Positions 1 to 7,458 of a stretch of DNA of 27,913 nucleotides are shown in pieces. Each line of letters starts with the position of its first letter. Position 1 is the stretch's first letter. The position numbers and the translations under genes were made by a program. The stretch is from Chara braunii. Lineage: Eukaryota > Streptophyta > Charophyceae > Charales > Characeae. The notes under the pieces are model-generated. The model had not been told where the DNA came from and did no database searches. It saw only the letters and a list, made by a program, of their open reading frames with translations. Location: contig BFEA01000069.1 of NCBI GenBank assembly GCA_003427395.1, forward strand, positions 843,515-871,427, given 5' to 3'.

Positions 1-2
1 AG

Positions 3-72
3 GTTCACTACTGCGTGACACGAAATCACCCACATGGCTGTGTTTGAGAGAAAGTGTTACACAATAGTGAAC
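3..72. repeat. 70-bp inverted-repeat element, copy 1
   Basis: The left end is GTTCACTACTGCGTGACAC (3-21). The right end (54-72) is its reverse complement with three mismatches. About 32 bp separate the arms. There is no coding capacity. Confidence 0.75.
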
Positions 73-170
73 GATTGTTTTCTGTTGATGCCAGATGGTG
101 GTGTTTCATTCTGGTGATATCTGTGTAAGGGAACGTTGATTACATGCTGAGCTGCCAGACTAGAAGCTCA

Positions 171-240
171 GTTCACTACTGCGGGCATAAAAATTACCGA
201 TATGGCTGTGTTTGAGAGAGAGTGACACGCAGTAGCCAAC
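171..240. repeat. 70-bp inverted-repeat element, copy 2
   Basis: The left end is GTTCACTACTGCGGGCAT. The right end, read on the minus strand, is GTTGGCTACTGCGTGTCA. This copy therefore combines the two outer-arm variants, GTTCAC and GTTGGC. Confidence 0.8.
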
Positions 241-339
241 CTTCCTTTTGAGTCCGTAGGATTGCAGTTGCTTCATTCTATATGTGGCCACACATGTGTA
301 AGCCTCAGTTAAATCGTGACCTTCCCTGCAACAAACACG

Positions 340-409
340 GTTCACCACTGCGTGACACAATTCTAGCAACATGTGAGCATGAGAGAGATAGTGGCATGCA
401 CAACCCAAC
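340..409. repeat. 70-bp inverted-repeat element, copy 3 (right arm eroded)
   Basis: The left arm GTTCACCACTGCGTGACAC is clear. The right arm (about 391-409) keeps only TGGCATGC and CCAAC. The length is still 70 bp, and it sits in register with copies 1 and 2. Confidence 0.55.
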
Positions 410-584
410 CTTGCATTGAGGACAACCACGGTTGCTTTTTTTTTCTTCATAACATAGTCGCTCAAGGACCAAATACACAAAGATAACAATTAGAAGGCAT
501 TGTACATTTGTGTTTCATAAATAACAGACCATGTCTTGTTAAGTGACTGTTCGAAGCACACAGTTCAGTGTCTTCATCTCCCCG

Positions 585-585
<1 letters not shown>

Positions 586-650
<65 letters not shown>

Positions 651-690
651 CGAACTATCCTGCTCTCTCTCTCTCCGAACTATCCTGCTC
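586..690 (+). repeat. (TC)n microsatellite with a duplicated 23-bp tail
   Basis: Nearly pure TC runs from 586 to 650. Two copies of a short unit follow, made of TC dinucleotides plus CCGAACTATCCTG. The serine-leucine frames read from it are artefacts of the repeat. Confidence 0.95.
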
Positions 691-798
691 TCTCTCACAA
701 GCATGCAATGACTGCGACGTTGGGTAATGAACCTTCTGATTCAAAGATTCCAAAATCAACCTCTGATGCACACTACTACGGCACCCGCCCCCCGCTGT

Positions 799-2683
799 TC
801 AAGGTCTGGCGCACAGACCTTCTGTATCCCTCTCCTCGTCTCTGCTTCTCTCACGCTGAGGTGCAATGAACTCGAGGTCGAAATCATCATCCGTTATTGC
901 GGTGGTAGGAGGCCCACTCCTGTGGACAGACGGCACACCAGCTTGAAACAGTGCAGCAGCCTTCTCAGCTACGGATACGGCACGATCCAGCTTGAAGATC
1001 GAAAAACTCATGACTGTATCGCGGCTACGAAGAGATAATACGATGTCTTGCTTTATAGAAACCAATTTTTCAATTTGCTCCGCTGCTTTGGTGGTCTTTG
1101 TTGTCTGCTCCATTTCGCATTGCATAACCATCTCCGCAAAAGCCAATTGCTGCAGTGTCACTCCAAGGTTGACGCCGTCCCTCCTCATCTGAAAAACCTT
1201 GGTGAGTGCCGTCTTGAAGGTAGGGGCGCCCCAAGGATTATTGCCGCTCCGTCTCCACGTTTTATTTTCCTTCATCTTTGCTCGCATCTTGTTGCGAGTG
1301 GGGAGCTGGTGATCTGTTTGCTGCGACCGCACAAGCGGGATCCCTTTTTCAGCCCAAAACCAATGTTTCAGTTGCCATGTTATTTCCGCACGCACGATCG
1401 TCATCATTCTGTTGCACTCCCCTATGACTGCTCAAATCCCGCACAACGCTACGTGTGAGCGCAGTCCTTCCTCCGCAATCTCCCCCACCAGTTTGGCCGT
1501 GGTTTGGAGCGATGTGAAAAATGAATCCTCTGTAGGGTACAGACTTGCGTCCTTTGCCGCGGAGAACGCAAAGGCTTTCACGACCGAGCGGAACAGCCTA
1601 CCCCTCATTCTCTTTGTGAATGCGCCGAACTCTTTATTCACTTGATGTTGTCCTCCACTATTCGCGAACACTTTTGCTTGCGAGTTCGTGTCATCTGCTG
1701 GGAGACAGACATCACAACGCACATAACAATATTTTAGAACTCGGCAGTCCAGATACATTTTAGCACTAGCGACATTCGGCAGTCCATTTCAACTGCATGT
1801 TCATCAAAGTCAAATCCTTGCTTCAGCGATGTGCCTGAACTTTGCGAGTCTGAATGTAATCGTTTGGCAATGGCGGCAACTTCAGCGCACTTTGTTTACC
1901 TTTTCCAGCAGTATTAGCGTGCCTCACTATTTGTCTGCCAATGGAAAGCGTGTCGGCAGCGCTGCCCTCGTGCGTTGTGTTCCTCCCGGGGACCCTCGTG
2001 CATTGTGTTCCTCCCGGGGACGGGGAACTCGCTCTTCTAGATGCGCTTCTGTCGTCTTGGGCTGACCCATCGTCACTCTCTTCGTACGCGGTGCCGTCGT
2101 CACTCCCGCCGTCGTCGTCGTCAGCCTCGTCAGTGTCGCGAGGATGTCCGTGGGAGGTCTCACTGTCGTCGACCTCGTCCCTTGACGCGTTGTCATCCTC
2201 CCTGTCGAACTTTTCCGATGAGGGGTGGTCGTGTTCCTCCTCTGCTTCCTCTCGGGCTCCGCTATGCACATTATTCGACCCTCTCAGATCGATCATGTCC
2301 ACCGTTGTGTCCTTTTTGTAGGAGATTCTCTTCTTTGTCCTGCGGTGCACCTTTGTGATTTGATCTTCCTGCGACCTCTTCTCGGGGGCCCTGGGCGGAC
2401 GGTTATCGGCACCGCTGGCACGGCTCCGTGGGGCGGGAGTCGAAAGGGGGGACTCATTGCGTTCTTTCAGCTTTGAAAGAACGCGCTGACTTGATGGGAC
2501 TGAAACTTTTGATCCGTGCTTTCGCCTGCTGGTGCGTTCCGTTTTCGCATTCTCAGATCCGCTTCTGCGATGCTCTCTCGAATTTTTTTTCTTTTCGGCC
2601 TTGGATTTCTTCCTCTCCTTGTCCTCCTTTCCCTCGGCCTTCAAAGACCTGCACAGATCCTCGTATTTTGGNCTTGGAGCCAT
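799..2683 (-). CDS. Spliced gene for a charged low-complexity protein of unknown function
   Basis: I do not recognise the family. The chosen start is the ATG at 2683 (residues MAP). Exon 1 (2683-1900) encodes a Lys/Glu/Arg-rich N-terminal half, then an Asp/Glu/Ser-rich acidic tract. It ends in a good donor (AAG|GTAAAC). A good acceptor (TGTCTGTCTCCCAG) starts exon 2 at 1697, and the phases match: one base left over, two taken up. Exon 2 runs to about 1453. A weaker, phase-0 intron (1452-1321) would remove an in-frame TGA at 1432-1434. Exon 3 (1320-799) ends in TGA. The model gives about 516 residues, and the last third has coiled-coil-like stretches (CEMEQTTKTTKAAEQIEKLV). Two ambiguous bases (2672, 2695) lie at the start. 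It is co-directional with the Plavaka transposase, so it could be transposon cargo or a host gene. Exon structure is inferred from splice consensus only. Confidence 0.5.
1965..2020 (+). repeat. 28-bp tandem duplication inside the low-complexity gene
   Basis: Two adjacent 28-bp copies (1965-1992 and 1993-2020) differ at one base. Because 28 is not a multiple of three, the two copies are translated in different frames. Confidence 0.85.
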
Positions 2684-2787
2684 TGCCCTGTTTTNCCCAC
2701 ATACATGAAAGTGGAAAAAGAACAACAACTGCGTCAGCAATGTTGTGTGTCGATCCATGCCTCTCTAAAGTGTCGGGGGGCCGCATT

Positions 2788-2824
<37 letters not shown>
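2788..2824 (+). repeat. (GA)n microsatellite
   Basis: Alternating GA with one AAG interruption, about 100 bp upstream of the start of the minus-strand low-complexity gene. Confidence 0.95.
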
Positions 2825-2825
<1 letters not shown>

Positions 2826-2943
2826 CGCAACCAATATCTTATTTCTAAAATTGCGACGTCATGCAAGTTAGCAACCTTTTTCAGCATCAAAATGATTGTA
2901 TCTGTTTTGCTAGGCAGTTTGGGTTCGCGTACTTAAGGGAAAA

Positions 2944-2964
2944 ATATATATATATATATATATA
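2944..2964 (+). repeat. (TA)n microsatellite
   Basis: A short pure TA run, 54 bp before the inverted-repeat element at 3018. Confidence 0.9.
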
Positions 2965-3017
2965 CTTCAAGCAAAAAAAACTAATTGGGAAATACCCCTG
3001 TCCATCACCGGGAGAAG

Positions 3018-3088
3018 GTTGGCTACTGCGGGCCAATCACCTGGTCAAGCCACCGGTCTTTATGTAATAAATGCCCGCAGTAGGGAAC
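3018..3088. repeat. 71-bp inverted-repeat element, copy 4
   Basis: The left arm is GTTGGCTACTGCGGGCCA. The right arm, read on the minus strand, is GTTCCCTACTGCGGGCAT. Both arms share the GCGGGC variant, as if they had co-evolved or been corrected against each other. The interior is unrelated to that of the other copies. Confidence 0.8.
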
Positions 3089-3346
3089 TTTCCTCGCATT
3101 GTCGTCTCACGGCCTCGACGACAATTCAAGGCTTTCGATGTGTTGCTCTGTCTTCTCTCACCTGCCATCCTTGCTCGCTTTCTCTTACTTGCACCCTGTT
3201 ATTTTGTATTCTGTGTTGCCCCGTCTCCCTTGTTGTGCGACGTCGTAAGTTTCTGTTCCTGTTCACACGTGTTGGTCAACAAGGAATGACAATGACGAAT
3301 TGCTAAGTTTTTTAGCAAGAAATGGAATCGTTTTTACAGGATAGTT

Positions 3347-3348
<2 letters not shown>

Positions 3349-3415
<67 letters not shown>
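3349..3415 (+). repeat. (GA)n microsatellite abutting an inverted-repeat element
   Basis: About 67 bp of GA with one AAG interruption. It ends exactly where the element at 3416 begins. Confidence 0.95.
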
Positions 3416-3485
3416 GTTGGCTACTGCGTGCCAAACGTGAAAAGAATGTCATTGTTGACCACGTAAATGTCACGCAGTAGTGAAC
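3416..3485. repeat. 70-bp inverted-repeat element, copy 5
   Basis: The left arm is GTTGGCTACTGCGTGCCA. The right arm, read on the minus strand, is GTTCACTACTGCGTGACA. The element starts immediately after a long (GA)n tract. Confidence 0.85.
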
Positions 3486-3696
3486 TTTTGGGGACACGGT
3501 TGTTTCGCATGTGGTTTTCACCGCTTCATAAACTCGGCCACATTTGACATGATATTTCTCTAAAAATGACAGAAAGAAAAAGACAAATGTCCTCTCTTGT
3601 TCCCCTGAATTTCTTATGAAACAACATGGCTATCCAGTGATGATTCCAGCTAGACAGACTTACAGAATTCGTCAGACTTCTGATGAAGGCCGTTAC

Positions 3697-3698
<2 letters not shown>

Positions 3699-3756
<58 letters not shown>
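3699..3756 (+). repeat. (TC)n microsatellite
   Basis: A pure TC run of about 58 bp, just downstream (on the minus strand) of the Plavaka transposase stop codon. Confidence 0.95.
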
Positions 3757-3760
<4 letters not shown>

Positions 3761-3787
3761 AAGATAGAAACTTTGCAATTGTTTTTT

Positions 3788-6505
3788 CTACAATATGTAC
3801 TTGTTCAAAAAAAAACAGTCCTTACGCTGTATTGCATGCTGCTTCGATCCCCATTGTGGTTTACAAAAGCGTGGAAGAATGTGAACGATGTCTACAATAG
3901 TGTCGGTTGATACGACGGTGCTGTGTTGATGCCCATTTAACTTCTCCCATTTCAATTTATTGCATCTCGTCACATGTTGCCGTTCACTGTCGACCTCCTT
4001 GTACCATTGCACAAATCTGCAACTCTGTTCCATAATTTCGCTGTTCATCGGTGCGGCCACGACAAAAAACATGGCTATTGATGCAAACCATGTGCATTCG
4101 TTTTCTGCTCTAATTGCAACGTCAGTGTGCACTGGTCTCCCATGAAACTGTGGCGACGCTCTTGCAGTTTGAACAAGTGTGCCCCTGTTTGTTCCGTCCT
4201 GTACGCAGACGATAGCCAGGTGTGTTCGTGTGCGTATAAGGAGGTCATCAGAAGGAGGTTGACAACCATTCTCCACCATGTAGGTCGTAAGCGCTGCTCG
4301 AAAATCATGTTTGAAAGGAAGCTCTTCAAGTATCTTACACGCACGGTTGTCAATGCCTTCTCCCTCCCGTATGTGGTCGTCATCGATGTCGAACCACCAC
4401 AGTTGCAGGATTGCCGTATCGCGTAGTGCGAGGGTATTCATTCCCGTGGCCATGCAGTCTGTCACAGACGATCGGTTCTCGACCATTCTCTTCCTCCGTT
4501 TCCTCACGATCCCGGTCTCTTCTTGCAATGCCAACGACCGGCGTACGTGGTTCACCATCTGGGTTGAAGTTTTCCGCTTGTTTGATGACAGGTATTGCTG
4601 TTTGCAGAATTTCCTGTGGTGATGCTCCCAAACGTCTGTTTCGAAAGTGTCAGGAACACTGGATCGCTCAATACACGTTCTTAGATGCATCAGATCGTGC
4701 AACTTGGGGAGTTTCCATTCTGATGGTTGATATCTCCCCAATTTCGCTTTGATGGTCGTAATGAAGTCCGTGATCAAAGCGTCGCATTTATCGAGCGAAG
4801 CACGAGTGTGTGTTGTGCACCGAAACACTCGTACATACATTTCCATCAGTTTCACAAAACAAAGGGTGATGCCCTTGCCTATCGAGCGCGGGATAATATT
4901 ACAAATAAGAAACACGCCCACTGTCATCACAGACCGGTTTTGTTTCGCCTCGAACCGACCCTCCCTCGAAAAAAAATCGCTGCCAGTGGCCACCGACAAC
5001 ACAAGTTGGGGGTGTGTTCGCGTGCATCTCTCACTAACGCTCTGCAACCTGGCATCTAGTTCCTTGAGGATCTCTGTTTGCGGTATGTTCGGGAACTTGT
5101 CAAACGCTGCCGTCCTGAATGCGTCAATCATGTGCAGGAATATGCCATGCTCGATTGTGTGCATACGGTCTGGCTGCAATGCCAGGTGGTCGTCTAGCTG
5201 AGGGTCGTCACCATTGGGGCCCCTGTAGAACCCCCAAAGACCGTTCTTTTGAACATGCCTATGCATGTTCAACTCCGACATTCGTCCTTCCGCTGCACGA
5301 CGCACGTCGATGTCGTCGGATGTGAACACAACTGCTGTGAGGTGTGTTTCGAGCGTCTGTGATCTCTTGCAGTCCGTAAAATCGGCTAGGACATCAAAGT
5401 CGGTTTTGGACACGGTGCATGTTGGGCATACGCCAAACTTCACAGTCGCAAGCGCACATCGTTCTGGGTAGTCCTGTATATAGTTGAGGAGGAAAGGGTG
5501 GACAGTTATGTCCACGAATCGCGTTGTCGGTATCATTATTCCGTCATGAGATGCCTTCTTCGCAGACTGCAACACCACTGTAAGGGCCTTGTGCAAAATG
5601 ACGGCCTTTTGCTTTCTGAATGCGGTGGACTGTTGACCCCATCCTTTGTCACGTGGAAGATGATGAAGCACAGGAAGATAGGCCTGCAGTGTGGCTTCGG
5701 ATGCGTGGTCGGCTAGGGACATCATCAGAGGGTACGCCATCTGTTTTTGACAACCGTCCATGTGTGTCTTGTCAGAATAGAGCGACAGAGGGATAATATA
5801 ACGTGGATTACCATTCCCGTCCACACCTTTGTTTGCTCGAATGATCGACTCGATGTGATAACTTAGCGCTCCGCTGCGCGGGCCAGATATACTGAGGTCC
5901 TCTGACGGCGGGGACACCTCTAGAGAAAACACCGTCTTGCATTTCTGTAATGCGATATTAAAAATCGACAGAAATGTGGTTCGCCAATAGCGGTGCCACA
6001 AGATAGCGTGCGCATCTCGTGGCCAGTCGTCGCTACGCAGATCCGACTCCTTCCATCCCGCAGCCTCTGCTAGACTGCCTGCCCATGTCAAACACTCTCG
6101 ACTATTACAGTACGCAATGTCTGTCGTGCTGAATCTCGGGTCTTTGAGAAGTGACAAGAGAGCATCTATGTGACTCTGCGACATACCGACGCCGCCCCTG
6201 ACAGAGAAAATCAGTGCCGCAAGCTTGCGAAAGCTGTCAAAAGACTCGGCAGGCGGCGGTTGCTGCTCTGGGAATGACCCGCCCTCCCCGTCTACGTTCT
6301 CGGGGGCTCCGATGTCCTCGCTCTCATCGCTCATGAGATTCACTGCACCTATGTTTGATGGCCCGCAGGCGTCAACAACACCTATCTCCTGCCCTTGTGC
6401 TCTTTCGTCCACCACAACCGGGCATGCCCTCGCACGATGTGAATTCAAAGTTCGTAAGGACATGAAAGGCCTGCCACAGTCGCATACCCATGGACCGCTG
6501 TCCAT
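3788..6505 (-). CDS. Plavaka-type (KDZ group) DNA transposase, apparently full length
   Basis: A single 905-codon frame starts at ATG 6505 (context AAAATGG) and ends at TAG 3788-3790. Near the N terminus is a zinc-finger-like motif, CDCGRPF..L..H....C (residues 8-28), of the kind found in Plavaka proteins. Residues 236-262 read YIIPLSLYSDKTHMD..., matching the family's 'P..lysDkT' block with the first catalytic Asp. A CPTC pair follows at 360-363. PDRMHTIEHGIFLHMID (445-461) matches the second Asp block. KLPKLHDLMH...FETDVWEHHH (598-630) matches the segment with the catalytic Glu. FHGRP near the C terminus and the final FFLNKYIL also resemble family C-termini. No frameshift or stop interrupts it, unlike both retroelements here, which suggests a young copy. 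The assignment rests on remembered motifs, and exact catalytic residues need an alignment. I did not find the element's terminal repeats. Confidence 0.8.
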   Translation of the reverse strand: MDSGPWVCDCGRPFMSLRTLNSHRARACPVVVDERAQGQEIGVVDACGPSNIGAVNLMSDESEDIGAPENVDGEGGSFPEQQPPPAESFDSFRKLAALIFSVRGGVGMSQSHIDALLSLLKDPRFSTTDIAYCNSRECLTWAGSLAEAAGWKESDLRSDDWPRDAHAILWHRYWRTTFLSIFNIALQKCKTVFSLEVSPPSEDLSISGPRSGALSYHIESIIRANKGVDGNGNPRYIIPLSLYSDKTHMDGCQKQMAYPLMMSLADHASEATLQAYLPVLHHLPRDKGWGQQSTAFRKQKAVILHKALTVVLQSAKKASHDGIMIPTTRFVDITVHPFLLNYIQDYPERCALATVKFGVCPTCTVSKTDFDVLADFTDCKRSQTLETHLTAVVFTSDDIDVRRAAEGRMSELNMHRHVQKNGLWGFYRGPNGDDPQLDDHLALQPDRMHTIEHGIFLHMIDAFRTAAFDKFPNIPQTEILKELDARLQSVSERCTRTHPQLVLSVATGSDFFSREGRFEAKQNRSVMTVGVFLICNIIPRSIGKGITLCFVKLMEMYVRVFRCTTHTRASLDKCDALITDFITTIKAKLGRYQPSEWKLPKLHDLMHLRTCIERSSVPDTFETDVWEHHHRKFCKQQYLSSNKRKTSTQMVNHVRRSLALQEETGIVRKRRKRMVENRSSVTDCMATGMNTLALRDTAILQLWWFDIDDDHIREGEGIDNRACKILEELPFKHDFRAALTTYMVENGCQPPSDDLLIRTRTHLAIVCVQDGTNRGTLVQTARASPQFHGRPVHTDVAIRAENECTWFASIAMFFVVAAPMNSEIMEQSCRFVQWYKEVDSERQHVTRCNKLKWEKLNGHQHSTVVSTDTIVDIVHILPRFCKPQWGSKQHAIQRKDCFFLNKYIL

Positions 6506-6734
6506 TTTCTATGCATGCGGTCTATTCCAAAGATAAACAGAATGGTGCGGACAGTGCTTTGATTAACATTTTTTACATTGGTTGAGGTCGTTCGAATTAT
6601 AAGTTGCACAACATATTTTGTTATATTCTGTAAGTGTTAGCCTTCCTCTTCTGTGTGTGAGAGAGAGAACGATGGAGTCTTGAATGCCGTTTTAGGAACT
6701 GACTGTCTTCGTCACTGATCCCGATTGACAAAGA

Positions 6735-6991
6735 TTAGCAGTCAGACGTGTGACACGATAATGTATATGCCACGACAGGTTCCATGGTCCTGTTGGAAAA
6801 GGCAACGACTTGCACAAGGTACACGATATGTGACATGACATTCATCACCACGTTTGTGCGGCTGGTTAAGTTTGCAACTATCCATCCATAACGTTTGTGA
6901 ATGTGGTATGTGTTTTCTGCGTCTGCATCAAAATTATTGCACACCGGCACCTCAGCCGACCTCCGCAACCATTGCCAAAACATTTCACAAC
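6735..6991 (-). CDS. Possible terminal exon of an unidentified gene
   Basis: An 85-codon open stretch ends in a stop at 6735-6737. It is preceded on the minus strand by a plausible acceptor (TCAAATTTTGCAG, exon from 6991). The encoded peptide is not low-complexity: it starts CEMFWQWLRRSAEVPV and contains a hydrophobic stretch, VVMNVMSHIVYLVQVVAF. It lies between the upstream acidic-protein gene (7459-9012) and the Plavaka transposase, all on the minus strand. I could not find a convincing donor joining it to the upstream gene. It could equally be chance. The rest of 6506-7325 shows nothing I can name. Confidence 0.2.
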
Positions 6992-7276
6992 CTGCAAAAT
7001 TTGAATTGACATCACAAAGAATGGAAATTTTTTTTCTTAATAAAAAACACAACATACACACATTGGTCATTATAGGGGGTGTGATGTGTCTCACGTGCTA
7101 CAAAAGGCAACAAATTATGACATACATTGTAACAATCATCAAATGATTGAAATAAAGTTGCACCCAATGTCTGGACGCTATTGTGAACCGCATGTACTTG
7201 GAAAGGCAAATAACAGGCAGCATGACACAGAACCTGTAGACGGATGTACAGGTTGTACTATAGCTACAACTAGACA

Positions 7277-7279
<3 letters not shown>

Positions 7280-7334
<55 letters not shown>
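7280..7334 (+). repeat. (GA)n microsatellite invading an inverted-repeat element
   Basis: Pure GA runs from 7280 to 7334, into the position where the first nine bases of the neighbouring element's left arm should be. Confidence 0.95.
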
Positions 7335-7336
<2 letters not shown>

Positions 7337-7395
7337 CGGGCCAGAACGACAACAAACAGCACCGGTGGATACTTACATGGCACACAGTAGTGAAC
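7326..7395. repeat. 70-bp inverted-repeat element, copy 6 (left arm half replaced by GA repeat)
   Basis: The right arm, read on the minus strand, is GTTCACTACTGTGTGCCA (7378-7395). The left arm keeps only TGCGGGCCA at 7335. Counting back nine bases to a complete arm gives exactly 70 bp, and those nine bases are now GA repeat. Confidence 0.75.
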
Positions 7396-7458
7396 CCGAC
7401 CGTGGTTGAGGGATGTACAAGTTGAGGGTTGTTTGTACAACTACTCCATTGCTATATG

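Larger units (their letters stand above)
1..410 (+). repeat. Three diverged tandem units of about 169 bp, each headed by a 70-bp inverted-repeat element
   Basis: Three copies of the short inverted-repeat element begin at 3, 171 and 340, so the spacing is 168 and 169 bp. Units 1 and 2 share the interior TGGCTGTGTTTGAGAGA, and units 2 and 3 share GAGAGAGA followed by a GTG..CAAC right end. Similarity between the elements is weaker, for example TTCATTCT and TGTGTAAG. No fourth unit is visible after about 410. No gene is seen between 1 and 798. Confidence 0.6.
2684..3787. other. Gene-free stretch of microsatellites and short inverted-repeat elements
   Basis: It contains (GA)n at 2788-2824, (TA)n at 2944-2964, an inverted-repeat element at 3018-3088, (GA)n running straight into another element at 3349-3485, and (TC)n at 3699-3756. 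I see no convincing coding frame. Confidence 0.7.

Noticed and set aside
1-410. Regularly spaced repeats as a CRISPR array
   Set aside because: Only three diverged units about 169 bp apart, themselves internally palindromic, in a eukaryotic sequence with no cas genes.
462-869. Ser-Leu or Glu-Arg repeat frames over TC/GA tracts (also at 2553-2871, 3312-3910 and 7086-7409)
   Set aside because: Low-complexity translations of dinucleotide repeats with no flanking coding evidence.
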